Origin: Clostridia bacterium
GTDB taxonomy: Bacteria > Bacillota > Clostridia > Christensenellales > CAG-314
Reading direction: 5' to 3'
Length of the DNA: 5,389 nt
NCBI GenBank assembly: GCA_028710055.1
Contig: JAQUSX010000067.1
Span: forward strand, 1-5,389
Numbering within the stretch: the first letter of the stretch is position 1; every line of letters begins with the position of its first letter. Under the pieces are notes generated by a model. The model saw only the letters and a program-made list of their open reading frames with translations. It searched no databases and was not told the DNA's origin. Positions 1 to 5,378 of the stretch are shown piece by piece. The position numbers and the translations under genes were made by a program.

Positions 1-308
1 GCGCGAACGGAAAAATTTATACAGGTATAGATATCGGCGTAACGTGCGGAATAGGCTTTTGCGCCGAACACACTTGTATCGCGCAGATGATTATGGATGG
101 CGAAACGCGGATTATGGCAATGTGCGCCGTAGGACAAGACACGTTTTTCCCGCCGTGCGGACGCTGCAGAGAGTTGATGAGCCAGATTAACCGTGAAAAT
201 AAAGACACCGAAATTATTTTGGGTTACGACGACGTCAAAAAACTTTCCGACTTGCTGCCCTATCCTTTTTGGACGTACACCGCCACAAGCGAAAAATTTA
301 AAGATTAG
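1..308 (+). CDS. Cytidine deaminase-family protein, C-terminal part (5' end outside window)
   Basis: The reading frame is open from the first bases of the window (frame beginning at base 3) to TAG at 306-308, so about 101 residues of a protein usually near 135-140 residues are visible; roughly the first 35 are missing. The zinc-dependent deaminase signature is complete. Cys-Ala-Glu (codons 60-68) supplies one zinc ligand and the proton-shuttling glutamate, and Pro-Cys-Gly-Arg-Cys (153-167) supplies the other two zinc cysteines. A Leu-Leu-Pro-Tyr-Pro-Phe segment near the C-terminus matches the family's closing motif. Known members hydrolyse cytidine or deoxycytidine to uridine or deoxyuridine in pyrimidine salvage in the cytoplasm; related proteins deaminate blasticidin S. 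The variant Gly-Phe-Cys-Ala-Glu-His motif is one I associate with proteins annotated as cytidine deaminase, but the substrate is inferred. The internal ATG at 87 lies after the catalytic motif and cannot be the start. Confidence 0.88.
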   Translation, partial: ANGKIYTGIDIGVTCGIGFCAEHTCIAQMIMDGETRIMAMCAVGQDTFFPPCGRCRELMSQINRENKDTEIILGYDDVKKLSDLLPYPFWTYTATSEKFKD

Positions 309-408
309 TTTTAACGCAACACTCTTTTAAGCAATATAAAAAATTTAACAAGGTCTTAAAATTATTTATACCGCATTTGCCGTAAATTTTTAAAATTAAA
401 AATAAATC

Positions 409-445
409 AAAACCGCCCTAATCAGAGCGGTTTTTTATTTTTGAT
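409..445. terminator. Bidirectional intrinsic terminator between convergent genes
   Basis: AAAACCGC (409-416) pairs with GCGGTTTT (427-434) to form an 8-bp stem over a 10-base loop, with two further possible pairs (CT/AG) inside the loop. On + it is followed by a T-rich run (431-442) and ends the deaminase transcript about 100 bases after its stop. Read on -, the stem is followed by T-rich sequence (complement of about 391-408), so it can also stop transcription coming out of the flavin-protein gene. Confidence 0.8.
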
Positions 446-476
446 TTTTACAGTCTTTTATTATGAAATATTCAAT

Positions 477-869
477 TTAAAATTTTATTGTTTTCGGCGG
501 TTTGGAAAAAGAGTTGAAAACGGCTACGGCGTCGGTTAAATACAGAACCTGCGTGTTGCCGTCGTCTGCTTTATACATACTTTTCAGCATTGGATATTTT
601 TCGAACATAAACTCTTTCGCTTTAATATCGTCGTCGTTTACCGCCGTTGCCGCTAGCCTTAGCCAAGTGTCGCCGTCAAAAGCGCAAATTTCTACGCGCG
701 GATTTGACATCATTTGTTTTGACACGCTTTTAGATTTTCCCGTTTGAATATACAATTTGCCTTTATAAAGCGCGACCGTACCGAAAGGTCTAACTTTCGG
801 CTCGTTTCCGTCCATAGTCGCAAGATAATAGGTTTCGCATTTATTCAAAAATTCATAAACTTCGTTCAT
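477..869 (-). CDS. Pyridoxamine 5'-phosphate oxidase-like flavin-binding split-barrel protein (COG5015 type)
   Basis: This is a 130-residue single-domain protein, full length for the small split-barrel FMN-binding family. Seen in the sequence: an N-terminal helix, then Tyr-Tyr-Leu-Ala-Thr (14-18), Lys-Val-Arg-Pro-Phe-Gly (25-30) and a Gly-Lys-Ser-Lys-Ser-Val stretch (44-49), the usual places for FMN phosphate contacts. A Trp-Leu-Arg-Leu (69-72) strand and a Tyr-Pro-x-Leu-Lys-x-Met-Tyr segment (92-99) follow, both typical of COG5015. Members bind FMN or a related flavin in the cytoplasm as dimers; most have no proven reaction, and true pyridoxamine-phosphate oxidase activity should not be assumed. 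An in-frame GTG at 881 would add four residues, but it overlaps the AAGGAG ribosome site (881-886), so ATG at 869 is the better start. It is transcribed alone from its own promoter, divergently from the rRNA methyltransferase. Confidence 0.88.
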   Translation of the reverse strand: MNEVYEFLNKCETYYLATMDGNEPKVRPFGTVALYKGKLYIQTGKSKSVSKQMMSNPRVEICAFDGDTWLRLAATAVNDDDIKAKEFMFEKYPMLKSMYKADDGNTQVLYLTDAVAVFNSFSKPPKTIKF

Positions 870-880
870 TTTTATATTCA

Positions 881-886
881 CTCCTT
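881..886 (-). promoter_or_regulatory. Ribosome binding site that fixes the start of the flavin-binding protein
   Basis: AAGGAG on the - strand lies 11 bases before ATG at 869. It overlaps the alternative in-frame GTG at 881, which therefore would have no ribosome site at a workable distance. Confidence 0.75.
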
Positions 887-893
887 TTTTTTG

Positions 894-922
894 ATTTTAG
901 CAGTTTTTTACACGGCGGTCAA
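894..922 (-). promoter_or_regulatory. Sigma-A promoter with extended -10 for the flavin-binding protein
   Basis: On the - strand, a -35 box TTGACC (917-922) is separated by exactly 17 bases from a -10 box TAAAAT (894-899). TGC lies directly before the -10 box (900-902), giving an extended -10. Transcription would start near 887, leaving a leader of only about 18 bases that begins almost at the AAGGAG ribosome site. The match is good but the start point is predicted only. Confidence 0.72.
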
Positions 923-948
923 TACGGACTTTTTTCACGCGATAAAAA

Positions 949-977
949 TTGATAAGCGTATGAAAATATGCTAATAT
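949..977 (+). promoter_or_regulatory. Sigma-A promoter with extended -10 for the rRNA methyltransferase gene
   Basis: TTGATA (949-954), a 17-base spacer and TAATAT (972-977) form the -35 and -10 boxes; TGC immediately before the -10 (969-971) gives an extended -10. The predicted start is near 984, so the leader would be about 14 bases and hold just the GGGAG ribosome site. The upstream in-frame ATG at 968 overlaps the -10 region and would not be in the transcript. The -35 boxes of the two divergent promoters are 26 bases apart. Confidence 0.65.
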
Positions 978-985
978 TAGATTAC

Positions 986-990
986 GGGAG
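986..990 (+). promoter_or_regulatory. Ribosome binding site that fixes the start of the rRNA methyltransferase
   Basis: GGGAG ends 7 bases before ATG at 998. No comparable site precedes the earlier in-frame ATG at 968. Confidence 0.72.
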
Positions 991-997
991 AAAATTT

Positions 998-2173
998 ATG
1001 CCTTACGAAATAATATTGAAAAAAAACGCTGAAAAAAGCGTCATCTTAGGTCACTCTTGGGTTTATGCTAACGAAGTGGAAAAAATAACGGGCAAAGACC
1101 ACAACGGCTCGCTAGCTACCGTTTACACCCACGATGGAAAGTTTATCGGCAAAGGTTATATTAACCATTTGTCAAAAATTCTCGTTAGGATTTTTATACG
1201 CAACGAAAACGAAACGGACGATAAACCGCTGTTTTTGAACCGCATAAAACAAGCCGACGAATATAGAAAAAATCTTGGCTACGACAACTGTTACCGCATG
1301 GTATTCGCCGAAGCGGACGAACTGCCCGCCTTAATCATAGATAAATACGGCGATGTTTTGTCGTGTCAGTTTTTGGCGCTCGGTATGGACAGAATGAAAC
1401 CTTTAATCGTGGAATGTCTAACGGAGCTATTTCACCCCGTAGGCATATACGAACGAAGCGACGTAAGCGTGCGTGAGAAAGAAGGATTGCAGCAGGTTAA
1501 AGGCAAATTGTACGGCGATTTTGATACTCTAGTTCCTATTACCGAAAATGGTTTAAAAATGCTGGTCGACGTTGAAAACGGACAAAAAACTGGATATTTT
1601 TTGGATCAAAAAGAAAACCGCTTTGCTATTCGCCGATACTGTAAAGATAAAGAAGTTTTGGATTGTTTTTGCAATAACGGCGGTTTTTCGCTTAACGCTT
1701 GCGCAGGCGGGGCAAAAAACGTCGTCGCCGTTGATATTTCCGACACCGCTCTATTCGCCGTCAAAACTAACGCGAAACTCAACGGCTTTGAAAAAGCCGT
1801 GACTTGCGTTCAAGGCGACGTTTTTGAGTTGTTACGCGATTACAAAAAGCAAAATAGAAAATTCGATTTTATTATACTCGACCCGCCCGCTTTCGCTAAG
1901 ACAGCCGATAACGTAAATAACGCTATGCGCGGATACCGCGATATCAATATTTTGGCTATGAAACTGGTTAAAAGCGGCGGTTTTTTGGCGACGTCGTCTT
2001 GTTCGCGGTATATGACTTTTCCGCTTTTTACTAAAATGCTTACCGAAAGCGCAACCGCCAGCGGCAGAACAGTAAGAGTCGCGGAAATCAAAACGCAGTC
2101 CCCCGACCACCCTTCGCCTATTTTTGCCGAAGAAACAAGTTATCTCAAATTTTTTATTTTAAATATTTTATAG
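998..2173 (+). CDS. rlmI: Class I SAM-dependent rRNA methyltransferase, RlmI type (COG1092, 23S rRNA m5C)
   Basis: The 391-residue protein is close in length to E. coli RlmI (396), which makes m5C1962 in 23S rRNA. An N-terminal PUA-type RNA-binding domain (about 1-72) carries the Gly-His-Ser-Trp-Val-Tyr motif (18-23). A linker domain contains Glu-Arg-Ser-Asp-Val-Ser-Val-Arg (152-159), typical of the family. The Rossmann methyltransferase domain has Gly-Tyr-Phe-Leu-Asp-Gln (199-204), the SAM-binding motif Leu-Asp-Cys-Phe-Cys-Asn-Asn-Gly-Gly-Phe (221-230), the acidic Val-Asp (245-246), Asp-Pro-Pro-Ala-Phe-Ala-Lys (295-301) and Thr-Ser-Ser-Cys-Ser (332-336), whose cysteine 335 is the expected catalytic nucleophile. 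Asp-His-Pro-Ser-Pro (370-374) and Tyr-Leu-Lys close the fold. The start is ATG 998 rather than 968, because a ribosome site precedes 998 and 968 lies in the promoter. It appears monocistronic, ended by the hairpin at 2204. The exact modified base is inferred; low-GC homologues such as YwbD are less studied. Confidence 0.92.
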   Translation: MPYEIILKKNAEKSVILGHSWVYANEVEKITGKDHNGSLATVYTHDGKFIGKGYINHLSKILVRIFIRNENETDDKPLFLNRIKQADEYRKNLGYDNCYRMVFAEADELPALIIDKYGDVLSCQFLALGMDRMKPLIVECLTELFHPVGIYERSDVSVREKEGLQQVKGKLYGDFDTLVPITENGLKMLVDVENGQKTGYFLDQKENRFAIRRYCKDKEVLDCFCNNGGFSLNACAGGAKNVVAVDISDTALFAVKTNAKLNGFEKAVTCVQGDVFELLRDYKKQNRKFDFIILDPPAFAKTADNVNNAMRGYRDINILAMKLVKSGGFLATSSCSRYMTFPLFTKMLTESATASGRTVRVAEIKTQSPDHPSPIFAEETSYLKFFILNIL

Positions 2174-2203
2174 ACTTAATTTTAATATAAAAATCAGCAT
2201 AAA

Positions 2204-2240
2204 AAAATCGGTTAAATAATTAGCCGATTTTGTTTTTTTA
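2204..2240. terminator. Strong bidirectional intrinsic terminator between convergent genes
   Basis: Bases 2204-2215 pair with 2220-2231 in a 12-bp stem (one T-G wobble, the core being TCGG/CCGA) over a four-base loop ATAA. On + a T-rich run (2228-2239) follows, about 30 bases after the methyltransferase stop. On -, the same stem is followed by seven Ts (complement of 2201-2207), ending the serine hydrolase transcript. The + strand T-tract extends into the serine hydrolase stop codon (complement of 2238-2240), so the convergent genes share one very compact terminator. Confidence 0.9.
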
Positions 2241-3986
2241 TAAGAAAAAATCTTCTTTTTCAGCGTTGATTTTACTCGGGAAAAAATCGTAAAAAATTTC
2301 TTTATCATCTTCGGGTGAAAACGCTCCGAGTAAGTCAGGCTCGAGCGTCGCCTTGACTTTATAAATCAGATAGTCTAAATCTATCGTTTTCGCCAGTTGC
2401 TTTATCAAAATATTTTTCTTAATATTTTCTGGCGTTAATACGAGCATTTTGAGCAAAAAGTCTTTACCGGGCGTTTCAATAAATTTTAAATGCACTCTGT
2501 TGCCCGAATAAGTGATTTTTATTTCCCTGACGCTTGCCATTTCCAAAAAGTTGATTTTTATCTTCAACACGTCTTGGTCGTCTTCGTTTTGGGCGCAATA
2601 CCCTTGCGCAGCTATATCGTAACTTTCACCGTTTATTTGTATCACGCTTTTAACTGCTTTTTCAAAAGCGAAAGGCACGTTATAGACCGCGCTGCCTTCG
2701 ACAAACTCGCAAAAATATTTTCCTTCCACACAGTTAACCGTAAGTTTGTCCAGTCCCAACGTATAGTTGTTTTGAATGATTTGCAATAGATTAGGCAATA
2801 AACCGATTTTTTCCGAAGTTAGCGAAGTCAAAAATATTTGTCTGCCCAAAATGCCGTCCAGCATAGCTTGATTAAGCGGTTTCGGCTGAGTCTGCTTAAT
2901 ACTCGGCAATAACGTTTGTTGAGTAATTTTCCCAAAATATTTTTCGACCAAAGGGAAAATATTATTAGACTGAAACATATCGCTGTTGCCAGCTGTGATT
3001 GCTACGACTATTCCCGTATCAGGCAAAACAAAAATATTTTGACCGAACATTCCGTTAAATACGGCCATTTTGGGTTCGTCGCCTGTCCACATTTGGTAAC
3101 CGTAGTTGTATTTGCCGACATATTCGGGTACTTCCATTTGTGTGGAAGCCGCTTCTGACATCCATTTTTCAGAAAGCAGTTGTTTGCCGTTCCACTTGCC
3201 TTTGTTCAAAACGAAAATGCCGAGCTTTAAAATATCTTCGGGCAAAATATACAACCCCCAACCCGCTTTCTCAATGCCTTGCGGACATTTTTCCCAAAAA
3301 ATATCGGTGATGCCCAGCGGTTCAAAAAGCCTTGGCGTGAGATACTCCACCAATCCTTGACCCGTTATTTTGTTAACCAACGCAGCCAGCATATAAGAAT
3401 TCATACTGTTGTACATAAATTCTTTTCCCGGTCTGAATTTGACTTCGCTGGTCATAAAATCGTTAGCCCAATCGGTAGACGTAACGCTGCCCGCTTCGTT
3501 AAACGCTACGCCAGAAGTCATCGTTAATAAATTTTTTACCGTAATATTTCTTTGATAAAAATTGCGGGTAAAAAAACTTGGACGCAATATTTTTTGATAT
3601 TTGTCATTTACGTTTATTTTACCTTCATCAGCGAGAAAACCGATAGCCATACCCGCGATAGTCTTGCACATGGAGTACGTGGTCGCCCAACATTTATCAG
3701 TATACGGAGCGTAATTTTTTGCCGCTATTATTTTGTCGTTTTTCGCAATCATAACGGTGTGGGGAGCGATAGTTTTGTCGGCGTCTATTTCGGCAAAAAA
3801 ATTCTCGACGAGATTATTCTGTACGCCTTCTTTTTGCGGAGTTGAGCGGAGCAATAGCGATCCGTGATTTTGCGATAGTACGCAGTCTTTTTGGGGCGGC
3901 AAAATCAAAACAGGCTCGGTGCTTTCTTTGTTATTCAGTATTCGCAAAATAAGTTTCAACGTATTTTGTTTTACTTTAATAATCAT
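2238..3986 (-). CDS. Beta-lactamase-fold serine hydrolase (COG1680) with an unassigned C-terminal region
   Basis: The protein has 582 residues. Residues about 60-352 form the class C beta-lactamase/penicillin-binding fold. The catalytic Ser-Met-Cys-Lys (Ser105, Lys108) opens the helix, Tyr192 in Met-Tyr-Asn-Ser is the general-base tyrosine, and the third motif reads Gly-Met-Phe-Gly-Gln (312-316), followed by a Val-Leu-Pro-Asp-Thr-Gly-Ile-Val-Val strand pair. That third motif resembles NylB-like amide hydrolases and other non-lactamase members rather than the Lys-Thr-Gly of true class C beta-lactamases. Family members cleave amide or ester bonds (D-amino peptides, esters, oligoamides); the substrate here cannot be named. 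Residues about 365-582 form a region I do not recognise, probably mixed beta and alpha. The N-terminus has no hydrophobic signal stretch or lipobox, so the protein looks cytoplasmic. Its ribosome site is GGAGGAG (3991-3997), its promoter lies at 4044-4072, and it is transcribed alone. Confidence 0.87.
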   Translation of the reverse strand: MIIKVKQNTLKLILRILNNKESTEPVLILPPQKDCVLSQNHGSLLLRSTPQKEGVQNNLVENFFAEIDADKTIAPHTVMIAKNDKIIAAKNYAPYTDKCWATTYSMCKTIAGMAIGFLADEGKINVNDKYQKILRPSFFTRNFYQRNITVKNLLTMTSGVAFNEAGSVTSTDWANDFMTSEVKFRPGKEFMYNSMNSYMLAALVNKITGQGLVEYLTPRLFEPLGITDIFWEKCPQGIEKAGWGLYILPEDILKLGIFVLNKGKWNGKQLLSEKWMSEAASTQMEVPEYVGKYNYGYQMWTGDEPKMAVFNGMFGQNIFVLPDTGIVVAITAGNSDMFQSNNIFPLVEKYFGKITQQTLLPSIKQTQPKPLNQAMLDGILGRQIFLTSLTSEKIGLLPNLLQIIQNNYTLGLDKLTVNCVEGKYFCEFVEGSAVYNVPFAFEKAVKSVIQINGESYDIAAQGYCAQNEDDQDVLKIKINFLEMASVREIKITYSGNRVHLKFIETPGKDFLLKMLVLTPENIKKNILIKQLAKTIDLDYLIYKVKATLEPDLLGAFSPEDDKEIFYDFFPSKINAEKEDFFL

Positions 3987-3990
3987 CTTT

Positions 3991-3997
3991 CTCCTCC
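3991..3997 (-). promoter_or_regulatory. Strong ribosome binding site of the serine hydrolase
   Basis: GGAGGAG on the - strand, with GGAGG ending 6 bases before ATG at 3986, is a near-consensus Shine-Dalgarno site and supports that start. Confidence 0.85.
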
Positions 3998-4002
3998 GTT
4001 TT

Positions 4003-4174
4003 TTTCTTAACGTATTTAATAATTCAAATAAAAATTTAAAACTATTTTACCACAAGGCGTTTATTTATACAATATGATAATGACAAAAATGAACTCTGTT
4101 ATAAAAAGGACGTTAATATAAATTAGCTTGCCGAAAATCTTTTATTTATTTTTGAAAAATTTTTTTTCGAATAA
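4003..4174. other. AT-rich intergenic gap between the Nudix and serine hydrolase genes
   Basis: Apart from the promoter at 4044-4072, this gap shows no gene and no strong terminator. An 8-bp inverted repeat (AAAATCTT at 4134-4141, AAGATTTT at 4181-4188) has a 39-base AT-rich centre and reaches into the last codons of the Nudix gene; it lacks a GC-rich stem and a T-run. A short A/T hairpin around 4153-4169 is similarly weak. Some read-through from the HD-Nudix operon into the serine hydrolase is therefore possible. Confidence 0.4.
4044..4072 (-). promoter_or_regulatory. Sigma-A promoter with extended -10 for the serine hydrolase
   Basis: On the - strand, TTGTAT (4067-4072), a 17-base spacer and TAAAAT (4044-4049) form the -35 and -10 boxes, with TGG directly before the -10. 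Transcription would begin near 4037, giving a leader of about 50 bases. The layout is the same as in the two divergent promoters at 894-977. No operator-like inverted repeat overlaps it. Confidence 0.65.
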
Positions 4175-4687
4175 TTATTTAAGATTTTTCTTTACGTCGC
4201 ACAAGACCGCTGTTTCTCTGATAATATTTGTGGAATAATATTTTTCCATTATAGGCTCGTTTTGTTTAATAGCGGTATCAATATCCGCAAGCTCGTAAAC
4301 GAACTTTAATTCGGCCTCATCCGTATCGAGATTTTGAGTTGTTTTGCCCGATATATTGCACGTAAAATAATACGACCTATGTTCAAAAATCGTATCGGGA
4401 TATTGCTCATCGTCTGACAGTCTGTATTCCACTATTTCGCCGTAATCAGCTATCGTTTCCGTATCAATAATAAATCCTATTTCTTCACGGACTTCACGAA
4501 TAAGCGCGTCAATAATCGTTTCGCCTTTTTCCACTCCGCCGCCCGGGAATTTGTAATACCCTTCCTTTTCGCTTTTGACCAAAGCGTATTTGCCGTCTAT
4601 GCGTATAATCGCTCTAGCCGCGCGCCGCACGGAATGCGGTAGATTTTTATCATAATTAGCTTTATCAATTATTTTTATTAACCGCAT
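4175..4687 (-). CDS. Nudix hydrolase
   Basis: This 170-residue protein carries a complete Nudix box at residues 50-72: Gly50, five residues, Glu56, seven residues, then Arg64-Glu65-Val66-x-Glu68-Glu69-x-Gly71-Phe72. Glu65, Glu68 and Glu69 are the expected Mg-binding residues. The preceding Tyr-Tyr-Lys-Phe-Pro-Gly-Gly-Gly (44-51) is the usual lead-in strand. Family members hydrolyse nucleoside diphosphates linked to another group (oxidised dNTPs, ADP-ribose, dinucleotides, nucleotide sugars) in the cytoplasm; the sequence does not fix the substrate. The N-terminal Asn-Leu-Pro-His-Ser-Val-Arg-Arg stretch (15-22) resembles a group of clostridial Nudix proteins without known substrate. ATG 4687 is preceded by AAGGAG (4697-4702, 9-base spacing). 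It lies 49 bases after the HD-domain gene in the same direction and is probably co-transcribed with it. I see no convincing terminator after its stop. Confidence 0.9.
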   Translation of the reverse strand: MRLIKIIDKANYDKNLPHSVRRAARAIIRIDGKYALVKSEKEGYYKFPGGGVEKGETIIDALIREVREEIGFIIDTETIADYGEIVEYRLSDDEQYPDTIFEHRSYYFTCNISGKTTQNLDTDEAELKFVYELADIDTAIKQNEPIMEKYYSTNIIRETAVLCDVKKNLK

Positions 4688-4696
4688 CGTTTTTCG

Positions 4697-4702
4697 CTCC
4701 TT
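4697..4702 (-). promoter_or_regulatory. Ribosome binding site of the Nudix gene
   Basis: AAGGAG on the - strand, 9 bases before ATG at 4687, gives the second gene of the operon its own translation start within the 49-base gap. Confidence 0.78.
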
Positions 4703-4736
4703 ATTATTTCGCGTCTTTTTTGTTGCCGCAAATTTG

Positions 4737-5378
4737 TTAATCTATCGTTTGGTTAAGCTGTTCAAGCAATCTATTGTAAAAAACTATTTGAAATTTGATC
4801 TTTTCATTCCACATTTTAGTGGCGGTAACCGTGGCAAACTGCATTTTTTCATATTTTTCAAGCTTGGTTAATCTTTCTTGTATAAAAGCTTTTTGTTTTT
4901 CAACCGGCATATCTCTAAATTCCACGTCTTGTAAATTATCGTAAATTCTAAATACGTCGAATCTGTCGATGTTATCGCAGTCGCCGATTGTTTTAGTGAA
5001 AGCGTTTAGCTCACAAGGAAAATCCGCCTCGTCCGTAACATGCGAAGCTATCCCCGCCAAAATGTCGAATTTTGTTTTTTCGTCGAAATCCAAGCCGTTA
5101 ACAAACGATTTAGCTACTTTTGCCGAAATAAAACCGTGTTCATTATATTGACTAAAATCAGAAATCTCACAATAACCGACGTCATGCAGCAGGCACGCTA
5201 TTATTAAGGCTTCTTCATTCATTTTTTCGGGGCGCGCGATTTTTTGCCCTATTGCCGCCACCCGCAAAGTATGGTCGTAGCGATACAGCATTTGCTCTTT
5301 TGTAAAAAACGTTTTGTCGTATTCATTTAGCAACTTTTTATTAACGAATTCCAAAGTTTTTCTTATCTGTTCGGTCAT
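4737..5378 (-). CDS. HD-domain metal-dependent phosphohydrolase
   Basis: A protein of 213 residues from ATG 5378. The HD-superfamily ligands are visible in order: His36 in Arg-Tyr-Asp-His-Thr-Leu-Arg-Val, His65-Asp66 in Leu-Leu-His-Asp-Val-Gly-Tyr, His81 in Asn-Glu-His-Gly, His113 in Ile-Ala-Ser-His, and an aspartate in Asp-Cys-Asp-Asn-Ile-Asp (133-138). The additional histidines suggest a two-metal site, as in YqeK-like and HD-GYP-related enzymes, rather than the minimal one-metal type. Known relatives hydrolyse phosphate esters or anhydrides of nucleotides; the substrate here is unknown. Residues about 140-213 are charged and mostly helical, including a Lys/Glu-rich stretch (158-178). It is the first visible gene of an operon with the Nudix hydrolase. 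Only 11 bases precede the ATG in the window and they hold no ribosome site; the frame stays open to the edge, so a start further upstream is possible. Confidence 0.85.
   Translation of the reverse strand: MTEQIRKTLEFVNKKLLNEYDKTFFTKEQMLYRYDHTLRVAAIGQKIARPEKMNEEALIIACLLHDVGYCEISDFSQYNEHGFISAKVAKSFVNGLDFDEKTKFDILAGIASHVTDEADFPCELNAFTKTIGDCDNIDRFDVFRIYDNLQDVEFRDMPVEKQKAFIQERLTKLEKYEKMQFATVTATKMWNEKIKFQIVFYNRLLEQLNQTID

Noticed and set aside
309..408. A small RNA or small gene in the gap after the deaminase
   Set aside because: No promoter-like boxes, start codon with ribosome site, or structured stretch is visible before the terminator; it reads as an AT-rich 3' untranslated region.
502..974. 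Two + strand open frames across the flavin-protein gene and the promoter region
   Set aside because: They are antisense to a gene with clear family motifs and one runs through both predicted promoters; neither has a ribosome site.
1832..2110. Open reading frames on the - strand opposite the rRNA methyltransferase
   Set aside because: They lie fully inside a gene with intact family motifs, have no ribosome site, and their translations resemble no family I know; they are shadows of its codon pattern.
2490..3845. Several + strand open frames opposite the serine hydrolase
   Set aside because: All lie within the hydrolase coding region, lack ribosome sites and motifs, and reflect the absence of antisense stops in its codons.
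2238..3986. A beta-lactam resistance gene
   Set aside because: The fold and the Ser-x-x-Lys and Tyr motifs fit the superfamily, but the Lys-Thr-Gly motif and a signal peptide are absent, so resistance is not supported.
4133..4190. Inverted repeat as an intrinsic terminator of the Nudix gene
   Set aside because: The 8-bp arms are almost all A/T, are 39 bases apart, overlap the coding end and are not followed by a T-run on the transcribed strand.
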